Assembly: GCF_007753095.1 (NCBI RefSeq)
Contig: NZ_CP036348.1
Location: forward strand, 6,921,411-6,985,410
Direction of reading: 5' to 3'
DNA from: Rosistilla carotiformis
Lineage (GTDB): Bacteria; Planctomycetota; Planctomycetia; Pirellulales; Pirellulaceae
Length of the DNA: 64,000 bases
The notes under the pieces were generated by a model, which worked only from the letters and a program-made list of their open reading frames with translations, made no database searches and was not told the DNA's origin. Both the position numbers and the translations under genes were made by a program. Numbering within the stretch: position 1 is the stretch's first letter; every line of letters starts with the position of its first letter. Below, piece after piece: positions 1 to 7,527 of this stretch.

Positions 1-1131
1 GATCTGACCGACGAGGAGATCTACCAACAAGCCCGCGCGATCGTGATCGCTGAAATCCAATCGATCACCTACAACGAGTTCCTGCCGGCACTGTTGGGTA
101 ACAATGCGATCGACTCCTACGATGGCTACGACGCCTCGGTCAATCCTTCGATCGCCAACGAGTTCTCGACTGCCGCGTTCCGGTTTGGCCACAGTACGCT
201 CAACGACGACATCGAATTCTTCGATAACGACGGGCTTGAGGTCCGCGACGAAATTTCGTTGACCGAAGCGTTTTTCAACCCCTCGCTGTTGGAAGAGACG
301 GGAATCGATTCGATCCTGAAATACGATGCGTCGTCGCAATCGATGCAGATCGATCTGGAGGTCGTCGATAGCCTGCGGAACTTCCTGTTCGGGCCTCCCG
401 GTGCCGGCGGTTTTGATCTGGTATCGCTGAACATCCAACGCGGCCGCGATCACGGATTGGCTGATTACAACAGCACCCGCGTCGCCTATGGGCTCGATCC
501 GGTCGAGAGCTTCGCCGACATCACCAGCGATGTCGAACTGCAAGGCAAGCTGGAGTCGCTGTATGGCGACGTCAACAACATCGATCTGTGGGTCGGTCTG
601 TTGGCGGAGGATCATGTTCGCGGAGCGTCGGTTGGCGAAACTCATCAAGCGATCATCTCCGATCAATTCGAAAGGATCCGCGACGGAGATCGGTTCTGGT
701 ATGAGAACGTTTTTGAAGGTCGCGAGCTGAAAGAGTTGCAGCAGACGACGTTGGCCGACATCATCGAACGAAACACCAACGTCGAAGGGTTGCAGGAGAA
801 CGTCTTCTTCATGAACGCCACGGTCAGTGGAACGGTCACACAAGCTGTCGACAATTCCGCGTCGAATCGGTCGCGAAGCTCGTCGTCGAATCGGAACAAC
901 AATTCGAGTCGCGATGTCGCTGTCGAAGGAGTCGAACTGGAGTTGCTGGATGACGAAGGGAACGTGATCGATAGCACGACCACCGATCGCAAAGGGAGCT
1001 ACCGCTTCAGCAACTTCGTCCACACGGGCGAATATCAGATCCGTCTCGCCGAGACCGGCGAGACACTCGACCTCCTCGTCTCCAACGGCGCCACCCGCTT
1101 GCGAGGCCTCGATTTCGAGATTGTCGTCTAA
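1..1131 (+). CDS. Animal-type haem peroxidase, C-terminal part, with SdrD-B-like tail (5' end outside window)
   Basis: The reading frame is open from base 1, so the gene starts upstream; 376 residues are visible. They match the C-terminal half of the animal (cyclooxygenase/myeloperoxidase) haem peroxidase fold: ITYNEFLPALLG near residue 20, then LNIQRGRDHGLADYN near residue 143, which is a family hallmark. These enzymes use H2O2 to oxidise halides or organic substrates and are usually secreted. After a Ser/Asn-rich linker (about residues 285-300) comes a beta-sandwich of the SdrD-B/carboxypeptidase-regulatory type (VELELLDDEGN... KGSYRFSN), an extracellular adhesion or spacer module. The proximal and distal haem ligands lie partly upstream and cannot all be checked. 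The stop is at 1129-1131 and an IS element follows 50 bp later. Confidence 0.85.
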   Translation, partial: DLTDEEIYQQARAIVIAEIQSITYNEFLPALLGNNAIDSYDGYDASVNPSIANEFSTAAFRFGHSTLNDDIEFFDNDGLEVRDEISLTEAFFNPSLLEETGIDSILKYDASSQSMQIDLEVVDSLRNFLFGPPGAGGFDLVSLNIQRGRDHGLADYNSTRVAYGLDPVESFADITSDVELQGKLESLYGDVNNIDLWVGLLAEDHVRGASVGETHQAIISDQFERIRDGDRFWYENVFEGRELKELQQTTLADIIERNTNVEGLQENVFFMNATVSGTVTQAVDNSASNRSRSSSSNRNNNSSRDVAVEGVELELLDDEGNVIDSTTTDRKGSYRFSNFVHTGEYQIRLAETGETLDLLVSNGATRLRGLDFEIVV

Positions 1132-1170
1132 CGGCTTGGTAGCCCGGAGGGCGGCATACGAACTGCCGGA

Positions 1171-1180
1171 GGCGTCAGCC
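1171..1180. repeat. Left 10-bp target-site duplication of the IS4-type element
   Basis: GGCGTCAGCC directly precedes the left IS end and is repeated exactly at 2664-2673 after the right end. Ten bases is a usual duplication length for IS4-family elements. Confidence 0.85.
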
Positions 1181-2663
1181 GAGCCCTTTCAAGCTAGCAT
1201 CCCGGGGCTCTTTGGTCGAGGATTCTAGCTGTCGATTCATGGTTACCACGATTTCCGCTTTTCCTTTTCGGTGGTGGCCTCTTGGGGCCTCGGTGACTCT
1301 TTCGGTATTGACTGAAATCGAGTTTCCGAGCGACGTCGACCAACTCCTTGGCGAGCTGCTTGAGGGTTAGTTTTCCATAAACTGAATCAAACTCCTTTTC
1401 AGTCACAGCCGTCATGAAGCCCTTCCACGATTCAGAGACGTCGTTGGCTGCATAGTAACTGGAAAAAATCCGCGTCACCTGCTGCACAGCCAATCGATGT
1501 TTTCATCACGCTTATTAGGTTGTACATCATCATCGACATGCAAAAACTGAACAGGGCCGCTTGAGGATATCCAAGCGTGTTTATCTCGCTGTTCAGTGTC
1601 GTGGCAAGATGCTGGAATGCGGTTTCGATATTCCATCGCTTGCGATAAGCATTCGCCACGTGTTTCGCACTAACCCGCTGGGGAAGATTGGTCAAAACAT
1701 GAACGGCGGTGTCGCCCTTGCGAGTTGGTGTGTCAAGTTCGATCGTGATCCGCCGCGGGCAAATCGCAAGGCCTTGATAGGTAAAGGCGATCTTCTGTTC
1801 GTACAGTGTTCCGCCGTCACAACGCCCGATTTCCCGGCGTTCTCCTTGCGGTTCCCAATTTGGCAACAAGGCCTTTGAATGACGAAAAACAAAGAAGGCT
1901 TTCTTGTCCAAGGCAATCGTGGTCATCATCTTCTGTGAAGCAAAATGACGGTCACCGATCCAGACCTCCCCCTTTTCAACAAGCTCAAGAATCTCCGGAT
2001 GTAACGTGGCTTCGTTGGCATGCCCATCGCGACTAAGAATCACATCGACGAGTAACTTCTTGTCGGGATCTAAGATGGGGATAGTGGTGCCAGGCAAGGC
2101 CGCTGCGCCGAGGTTCCGAAGCTCTTTGATTCGATGCTCGGTCCCAGCGAGATGGTTGCCGTCGATGATCCGTGTCTTGTAACCGCTCAACACAGGCGGT
2201 GGTTTGGGACCTTCGAGATGGTCCCACAGCTGCGAAAGCTCGGCCGCCGTTTCACTTACCAAGGCGCGGCTCACTTGGGTCTCGATACCTTGCAGCTTGT
2301 TATAAACGGATGTGACAGAGACTTTTAGTTTTTCTTTGTGCTTTTTGTAAGCAGCGTTGACCGAAGGTTTGATGTTCAAGGCAACACAGGCCATGATGTC
2401 AGCGACCGATGAGAACAGGAGTTCACCGCATCTTTGAGAGCCTGCGTGAGTGGCAAATAGAGTGTCCATTCGCTCGTCGCTGAGCAGATGATTGAGCATC
2501 AGTCGAGTACCCATCGCCACAGGGCACTCATTTTTGAAGCGATCAAGCAGTTCATCAACAGTCATCATTCCACCTCGTTTCGCGTAACTTTCGATAAATA
2601 AGCTACTTAGATATCAGTGCAAAACAGATGCCACGGCATGCCCATGCTAGCTTGAAAGGGCTC
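1181..2663 (-). mobile_element. IS4-type insertion sequence, 1483 bp
   Basis: The element is bounded by perfect 20-bp terminal inverted repeats, starting GAGCCCTTTCAAG at 1181-1200 and ending with its reverse complement at 2644-2663. It is flanked by an exact 10-bp direct repeat. It carries one DDE transposase on the minus strand, broken by a frameshift. Removing the element and one duplication restores the palindrome GGAGGCGTCAGCCTCC, which matches the intact palindrome near 4034-4052. The element therefore jumped into a member of the local palindromic repeat family. Complete ends and a perfect duplication suggest a fairly recent insertion. Confidence 0.88.
1194..2568 (-). pseudogene. IS4-family DDE transposase, frameshifted near 1490-1500
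   Basis: The first 378 codons (2568 down to 1432) hold the IS4 DDE core: Asp136 in IIDGNHL, Asp206 in WIGDRHF, and Glu315 in the Y2R3E-type segment YRKRWNIETAFQHL. The C-terminal quarter continues in another frame (1493 to 1194, SSYYAANDVSESWKGFM..., ending in a basic tail). The two frames join at the codons for KTSI/LAVQQ. Skipping one base there gives a continuous IS4-like C-terminus, so the gene looks disrupted by a one-base insertion or two-base loss. Programmed frameshifting is not ruled out, but I see no obvious slippery run at the junction. The catalytic residues all lie before the break; the missing part is the C-terminal helical domain. Confidence 0.75.
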
Positions 2664-2673
2664 GGCGTCAGCC
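2664..2673. repeat. Right 10-bp target-site duplication of the IS4-type element
   Basis: GGCGTCAGCC, an exact copy of 1171-1180, follows the right IS end and runs into TCCGGTCCC, the rest of the interrupted palindrome. Confidence 0.85.
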
Positions 2674-2935
2674 TCCGGTCCCAAAGCGACAAGCGATACC
2701 AAGCCCGGAGGGCGACAGACTCGCACTCACATTGTGTCGGCCTCCGGCCTGGAGTTGGTTTGGGCGTCACTCTCGATCCGGCGGCTGACACCGCCGGCAG
2801 TTCGTGTGCCGGCCTCCGGCCTGGAGTTGGCTTGGGCGTCATTCTCGATCCGGCGGCTTACACCGCCGGCAGTTCTTGTGTCGGCCTCCGGCCTGAGAAC
2901 CTAGCGGACTGGATAGCCCGGAGGGCGGCATACTC
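2674..2935. repeat. Palindromic repeat cluster with 72-bp tandem copies
   Basis: No gene is visible between the IS and the toxin gene. Two 72-bp tandem copies start at 2733 and 2805, with a partial third at 2877. Each contains the hairpins CGGCCTCCGGCCTG and CCGGCGGCTNACACCGCCGG. The modules CCCGGAGGGCGACAGACTCG and TAGCCCGGAGGGCGGCATAC also recur nearby (1140, 2702, 2918, 4075). Open frames crossing this block come from its repeated GC-rich sequence and are not credible genes. From 2936 to 3081 I see only unremarkable sequence upstream of the toxin gene. Confidence 0.8.
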
Positions 2936-3081
2936 TCATTTATTCAGAGGTGCTTGCCGATCTACGCCAGGGAATTGCTCTTTACCACCACTCTCTCGAT
3001 TGTCATCGCGAGAGTGGCTCGGCAATATTTGTTGACGCGATGAATTTGATGTAGCACAATACGGTATCAGGATTTTTCCGG

Positions 3082-3546
3082 TTGTATGTGAGGCATCCAT
3101 TGAAAATCGTCTGCCCTCCTGTCGTTCTCGATACGAATGTATTGGTCGCTGGAGCGTGTCGACAGGAACAAAGCATGGCCTATCGTGTGCTGATGGCGGT
3201 GCTTAACCGTCGTGTTCCGTTGATGCTTACCGAAGGGATCATTGCGGAGTACACAGACGTTTTGTCGCGGCCGACGGTACGGAAATTGACTGGCCTGACG
3301 GCTAAGCAGAATTCCGATTTGGTCTTGGAGCTGATTTCGCTGTCACACCAAACGCAACTGCGTTTTAGTTGGCGTCCGAATCTGAGCGATGAAGCGGATA
3401 ATAAGTTCATCGAAGCTGCGATCGCCGCAACGGCGATCATCATCACCTATAACGTTCGCGATTTTGATTGTGCCGATCTCGTCAAGCATGGATGGGATGT
3501 GATGACACCAATCGAATGTTGGACACTTTACGATTTAGGAAATTGA
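3082..3546 (+). CDS. PIN-domain toxin (VapC-like ribonuclease)
   Basis: The 154-residue product has the PIN-domain order: first acidic residue in VVLDTNVLVAG (about residue 18), Glu in IIAEYTDVLSRP (about 54-64), and the late acidic cluster DEADNKFIEAA, then ITYNVRDF. PIN toxins are Mg2+-dependent RNases held inactive by a partner antitoxin. An RHH-type gene starts 2 bp after the stop, so the two are probably co-transcribed as a toxin-antitoxin pair, with the toxin first. The TTG start is uncertain: no ATG lies in frame before the PIN core, and another TTG sits six codons in. The pair is flanked on both sides by palindromic repeats, as expected in an accessory patch. Confidence 0.82.
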   Translation: MYVRHPLKIVCPPVVLDTNVLVAGACRQEQSMAYRVLMAVLNRRVPLMLTEGIIAEYTDVLSRPTVRKLTGLTAKQNSDLVLELISLSHQTQLRFSWRPNLSDEADNKFIEAAIAATAIIITYNVRDFDCADLVKHGWDVMTPIECWTLYDLGN

Positions 3547-3548
3547 CC

Positions 3549-3836
3549 ATGGCGACCCTCTCCGTGCGAATGCGAGACGATCTGAAAGCAAAGGCTCAAC
3601 AGTTGGCGAGCGAACAGGGGGTTTCTTTGAACAGCTACATCAATGCGACGCTTGCGGCGACCGTCGCGCAAGCGGAAACGCTGGCGATGATGGGGGACAA
3701 GTTCGATGGTGTCGATCGAGATCGGTTGCGTGCTCGAGTCATGAAGTTCATGTCTACAACGCAGAGCGGCCCCGAACCAACTCCAGTCGAGATCGAGCGA
3801 GCGATCGCAGGCAAGCCGGACGTTGGGGGCCGGTAA
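3549..3836 (+). CDS. Ribbon-helix-helix antitoxin partner of the PIN toxin
   Basis: From ATG 3549, 2 bp after the toxin stop, this encodes 95 residues. The N-terminus MATLSVRMRDDLKAKAQQLA followed by EQGVSLNSYINATLAATV is a clear ribbon-helix-helix DNA-binding pattern: beta strand, then two helices separated by a GVSLN turn. The C-terminal half would bind and neutralise the PIN toxin and is rich in charged residues and Pro. RHH antitoxins usually repress their own operon by binding operator palindromes. A longer frame runs back into the toxin gene, but the ATG at 3549 puts the RHH strand at the N-terminus and is preferred. Confidence 0.78.
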   Translation: MATLSVRMRDDLKAKAQQLASEQGVSLNSYINATLAATVAQAETLAMMGDKFDGVDRDRLRARVMKFMSTTQSGPEPTPVEIERAIAGKPDVGGR

Positions 3837-4351
3837 ACGAAATCGTCCGCCACCCGGAATTGAAACAGGCCTGCCGGCGGCTTCTGGACTCGCACGACGT
3901 GACGGTATCCGTCCGTGCTGTGCATCGATCGCCATTCTCGACCCGGCGGCTTACACCGCCGGCAGATCGTGTGTCGGCCTCCGGCCTGAGAACCGGGGGG
4001 ACTGGATAGCCCGAAGGGCGACATACGATCTGCCGGAAGCGTCAGCTTCCGGTCCCCGAGCGGCAACCGCCCCAAGCCCGGAGGGCGACAGACTCGCACT
4101 CACATTGTGTCGGCCTCCGGCCTGGATGGGATTCAAACACAAATCTCCGGGTTCACAACAAGCCCTTAACGACCACGTTGCCGGGGCTAACGTTCACTGA
4201 TCGGCCTTAGTGCAAAGTTTTCCGAAAAAGCTCGACTGCGGGTGTGACTTTCTTGAAGGGAAAACGCCCCTATTGCCTGAGCCTTGTCGGTTGATGTCGA
4301 CTGCGCGAGGCGACTGCTTCTCTTTTCTCGCTTTTCGCAGGAGGGTGTTCG
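3837..4351. repeat. Palindromic repeat block after the toxin-antitoxin pair; no gene seen
   Basis: The block shares modules with the cluster at 2674-2935: CGGCGGCTTACACCGCCGG near 3950, CGGCCTCCGGCCTG near 3977 and again near 4114, the intact palindrome GGAAGCGTCAGCTTCC (about 4036-4051), and CCCGGAGGGCGACAGACTCG at about 4077. The palindrome with the GCGTCAGC centre is an uninterrupted relative of the IS target site. From about 4190 to 4351 the sequence leads into the next gene and should hold its promoter; I cannot pick a convincing -35/-10 pair. Confidence 0.7.
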
Positions 4352-4786
4352 ATGACGTTTAAACGAGCCTTGACGTTGGCTGGGTTGGTGACCGCAACGA
4401 TCTTGTTGGCAGCCAACGATGCCCAAGCCCAATGTTCTGGAGGACGCGGAGGTGCGAGCGGAGGATCGGCGGGCCCCGGTTATGCCTTGGGGCAACGCTA
4501 CGATCCGCTGGCCTATCAACGCGACTACGCCTTGCAGCAACAGAGGTACCTGCAAAACCAACAGTTGTATGCGATGCGGCAGCAGACATATCAACAACAG
4601 GTGGCGCAGAAGTACCAGCAGCGACAGGATTTATTGGCCGCACGCAAGGAACGAGCGATGTTGAAGCGAGAAGCCCGCGACGCACGGATCGCTCAACTCA
4701 AAGCAGCTCGCCAAGCTGAACGCGAAGCGGAGGCCTCGGCGAGCGAATCTTACGCGTCGGCCGAGACCGTCGTCGCCATGCGTTAG
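4352..4786 (+). CDS. Small secreted Gln/Tyr-rich coiled protein, function unknown
   Basis: The ATG at 4352 follows a good ribosome binding site (GCAGGAGGG, about 8 bp upstream). The 144-residue product starts with a signal peptide (KRALTLAGLVTATILLAANDAQA, predicted cut near residue 26). A Gly/Ser stretch follows, then a Gln-Tyr-rich segment (residues 45-90) and a highly charged Ala/Arg/Glu helix (90-130) that looks like a coiled coil. I do not recognise a family. It could be a periplasmic or envelope structural protein. It stands alone, upstream of the large matrixin-like surface gene and in the same direction. Confidence 0.7.
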   Translation: MTFKRALTLAGLVTATILLAANDAQAQCSGGRGGASGGSAGPGYALGQRYDPLAYQRDYALQQQRYLQNQQLYAMRQQTYQQQVAQKYQQRQDLLAARKERAMLKREARDARIAQLKAARQAEREAEASASESYASAETVVAMR

Positions 4787-4877
4787 CGAAAGGTCGATCG
4801 GTGCGGCGCCGCACTCTGTGGCGTCGCTTGGTTTTGGAAAACCGTCAGTCATCCCCTTTGACAGGAAGAAGGTCCCC

Positions 4878-6710
4878 ATGTTTCGTCGTTCAATCATGTC
4901 GCAAAAACGCAAGCCACTGCAGCGCCGCAAGTCGCGAATCCTTGTCACCGAGACACTTGAATCGCGCCGCGTGCTGGCTGCCAGTGTCGGCTGGGATGGC
5001 CCCGGCTTGGGAAGCGCCGAACTGACCTACAACATCTCCGGCAGTCCGAGTTCGCTGTCGCAAGCCGAGACCACCGCGGCGATCGAAACGGCGTTGAACG
5101 CTTGGTCGAGTGTCGTCGATGTCAGCTTTACACCCACCGACCAAACGGGGTTGCGCGATTCGATCGACATTTCGTTTACCAACATCGATGGTGACGGCGG
5201 CACGTTGGCGCAAGCCTATTTCCCCGACGATGTGAATCCCGCGAGGATTGCCGGCGACATCCAATTTGATTCCTCCGAGGTTTGGGAGGTTGGCAATTCG
5301 CTAGGCAATCAAGCCTTCGATCTCGTCTGGGTCGCGGTCCATGAGATCGGTCACGCGCTGGGACTGGACCACCTGGATGACGCCAGTGCGGTGCTAGCAC
5401 CGTTTGTCTCGCCGAGCCAAAGTTTTTCGGGATTATCGAGCGAAGATATTGCCGAGATCACCAGCCTTTACGCTGCGGCCGACGACAACGTCTTGCCAAC
5501 CGACGATTCGGATGACACCTCCGATCCGGTCGACACATCCGACGACGATACGACGGACGATTCCGATCCGACGGACTCGGGCGATACCGACAACAATCGG
5601 GTTAATCGCAACCGCTGGCGTCGCGGCGGCAACTGGCATCGCTATAGCGGTCGGATCGAGGCGGATGTGCCCGAGAACCACAATCTTTATAACCCAACCG
5701 ACGTCAACGGCGATTCCGCGACCACGGCGATCGACGCTTTGATGATCTTGAACCAAATCAATCGTGGCGCCGCGACGGGCGAAAGCGATTCCGACGCGAT
5801 GTGCGACACCAACGGCGATGGCAGCGTCACCGCGATCGACGCGTTGACGGTGATCAACGCGCTGAATCTTGGAACCGTCGACACCAACCAGGTCGCGACG
5901 ATCGAAGGTGAAGAAGAGGCCGAACTGGATGACAGCTTGGACAGCGAGACCGAAGACGAAGAGATCAGCGACGAGGTCGATGTTGAACTCGATCCGGTCG
6001 ATGATGTCGACGATACACTCGATTCTGGCGATGCGGAGGATGAAGAGACGCTTGATCCTGTCGACGACGGCACCGAAAGCGTGGACGATCCGACCGCAGA
6101 AGATGACGACTCGCTAGAACCGGTTGATGACGGGGGCGTGTTGGATGGTGGTGAAACCGACGAGACTGACGCGACCGACGAGACTGACGCGACCGACGAG
6201 ACTGACGCGACCGACGAGCATTGCCTCGACGGATCGCAATTTCGGTTTGGCATAGGGCTTGGTTTAACCGGTGCGACGGCGGAAGATCTGCTGACGCGGT
6301 TGGACACCAACGAAGATGGCGAGCTGACCGAGGAGGATGTTTCCAGTCGGTTGTGGGATCGTTTGGTCGATGCGGAGATCGATGCCGATGGAGACGCGGT
6401 GATCACGTTGGCGGAAGTCGAAGCGGCGTTGGCGACAGCTCGCGAAGACTTTTTCAGTGCCCTGGACGCCAACGAGGATGGTTTGTTGACCGCCGACGAA
6501 GTGAGCGATCGGTTTTGGGAAAAGGTCTCCGATGCCGATAGCGATGCAGACGAAGCGGTTTCGTTGGATGAACTGTCTACTTGGCTGGACGACGGCAATT
6601 CGATTCGTAGCCGCGGCGGGCATCACGCCCATCGCGGTTTCCACCACCGCGTCGATGCCGCCTTCGCATTGTTAGGGCGTGCAGCGAGCCAACGCGGATT
6701 CTTTCGATGA
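4878..6710 (+). CDS. Secreted matrixin-like metalloprotease with dockerin and EF-hand repeats
   Basis: The start is ATG 4878 (AGGAAGAAGG upstream), giving 610 residues. The N-terminus carries the planctomycete signature LVTETLESRRVLAA, marking exported large proteins. The catalytic site is HEIGHALGLDH (His155, Glu156, His159, His165), the zinc motif of M10 matrixins; the preceding region has the expected FTNIDGDGGTLAQAYFP segment. Residues about 275-330 hold a dockerin-type pair (DVNGDSATTAIDALMILN and CDTNGDGSVTAIDALTVIN). A long Asp/Glu-rich linker follows, including (DETDAT) repeats, then four EF-hand-like loops (LDTNEDGELT, IDADGDAVIT, LDANEDGLLT, ADSDADEAVS) and a His/Arg-rich end. Inferred role: calcium-dependent extracellular protease or surface assembly protein. 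A longer reading from 4818 is possible but places the export signature too far inside. Confidence 0.85.
   Translation: MFRRSIMSQKRKPLQRRKSRILVTETLESRRVLAASVGWDGPGLGSAELTYNISGSPSSLSQAETTAAIETALNAWSSVVDVSFTPTDQTGLRDSIDISFTNIDGDGGTLAQAYFPDDVNPARIAGDIQFDSSEVWEVGNSLGNQAFDLVWVAVHEIGHALGLDHLDDASAVLAPFVSPSQSFSGLSSEDIAEITSLYAAADDNVLPTDDSDDTSDPVDTSDDDTTDDSDPTDSGDTDNNRVNRNRWRRGGNWHRYSGRIEADVPENHNLYNPTDVNGDSATTAIDALMILNQINRGAATGESDSDAMCDTNGDGSVTAIDALTVINALNLGTVDTNQVATIEGEEEAELDDSLDSETEDEEISDEVDVELDPVDDVDDTLDSGDAEDEETLDPVDDGTESVDDPTAEDDDSLEPVDDGGVLDGGETDETDATDETDATDETDATDEHCLDGSQFRFGIGLGLTGATAEDLLTRLDTNEDGELTEEDVSSRLWDRLVDAEIDADGDAVITLAEVEAALATAREDFFSALDANEDGLLTADEVSDRFWEKVSDADSDADEAVSLDELSTWLDDGNSIRSRGGHHAHRGFHHRVDAAFALLGRAASQRGFFR
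6159..6212 (+). repeat. 18-bp tandem repeat, three exact copies, inside the matrixin-like gene
   Basis: GACGAGACTGACGCGACC occurs three times without change and encodes DETDAT repeats in the acidic linker. Length variation here would keep the frame and change linker length only. Confidence 0.9.
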
Positions 6711-6852
6711 ATCGTTTAACTTGGGGCGAACTGGCACGCGGATCGGTCGGCTGTGGAAATTTGATTTTCTCAGCCGCGCGGTTGAAACAAACCGCGACGT
6801 TTCCGTTCCCTAATTTTGGAAGCCGGTAAACCCTTCAGCGCAGGCAAGCACC

Positions 6853-7527
6853 GTGATCGCAACCGATTCGACCCACCGTTCCGATTCCAGCAGCCAGTCG
6901 GGCCAAACTCAGGAATTTCAATCGCTGCTCGAAGCGGCTCGCGGTGGCGATTCGGAAGCCTTGGGCCGTTTGCTGCAATGGTACGCCAACTACTTAACGT
7001 TGTTGGCCAGCACGCAATTGGATCGCCGCTTGCAACGCCGGTTGAATCCGTCGGACATCGTTCAGGAAGCGATGTTGGCCGCCCATCGCGACTTCGGCGA
7101 TTTTCGCGGCCAGAGCCAAGGAGAGCTGTTGTGCTGGCTGCGACAGATTCTGATCCACACGCTGCATCGCGCTTTTGCCGCGAATGTCAAAGTTGCCAAG
7201 CGGGACGTCCGCCGCGAGGTGTCGTTGGACGCCGTGGCCAACGGACTCGAAAACTCCGCCATCAACCTTGCTTCGATCCTGCCCAACCGAGGTGAATCGC
7301 CGAGCGCCCCGATGCAAGCGCGTGAGCGGACCGTCTGGTTGGCCGATCAATTGAGCGAGCTGCATCCGCCCTATCGCGATGTGATCGTCTTTCGCGTGTT
7401 GCAAGGAATGTCGTTCGACGAGATCGCCAAGCGGATGGATCGCTCCGGCGGTGCGGTGCGGATGCTTTGGCTGAGAGCCCTGGAAGCCTTCAAGACGCAG
7501 GGAGAAGCTCGCGATGTCTGTGAATGA
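6853..7527 (+). CDS. ECF-type RNA polymerase sigma factor (planctomycete, kinase-linked)
   Basis: The 224-residue product has a sigma-70 region 2 (residues about 25-95, RRLNPSDIVQEAMLAAHRDFGDFRG, where the DIVQE segment is typical) and a region 4 helix-turn-helix (about 165-215, PPYRDVIVFRVLQGMSFDEIAKRM, then GAVRMLWLRALEAF). It should direct polymerase to a specific promoter set. The start used is GTG 6853; no better in-frame ATG lies before region 2. Its end overlaps the next gene, a Ser/Thr kinase, by 14 bp, which implies translational coupling. No membrane anti-sigma gene is adjacent. Kinase-associated ECF groups are known in Planctomycetes, and the kinase is the likely controller. Confidence 0.88.
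   Translation: MIATDSTHRSDSSSQSGQTQEFQSLLEAARGGDSEALGRLLQWYANYLTLLASTQLDRRLQRRLNPSDIVQEAMLAAHRDFGDFRGQSQGELLCWLRQILIHTLHRAFAANVKVAKRDVRREVSLDAVANGLENSAINLASILPNRGESPSAPMQARERTVWLADQLSELHPPYRDVIVFRVLQGMSFDEIAKRMDRSGGAVRMLWLRALEAFKTQGEARDVCE

Noticed and set aside
2603-3035. Frames across the 72-bp repeat block on both strands
   Set aside because: Composition and period come from GC-rich palindromes; there is no start signal and no homology that I can recognise.
5687-6598. 303-residue Ser-rich frame on the minus strand opposite the matrixin-like gene
   Set aside because: It is the mirror of the Asp/Glu-rich coding strand (GAC/GAT read back as Ser/Val codons). The plus strand has a zinc motif, dockerin and EF-hands.
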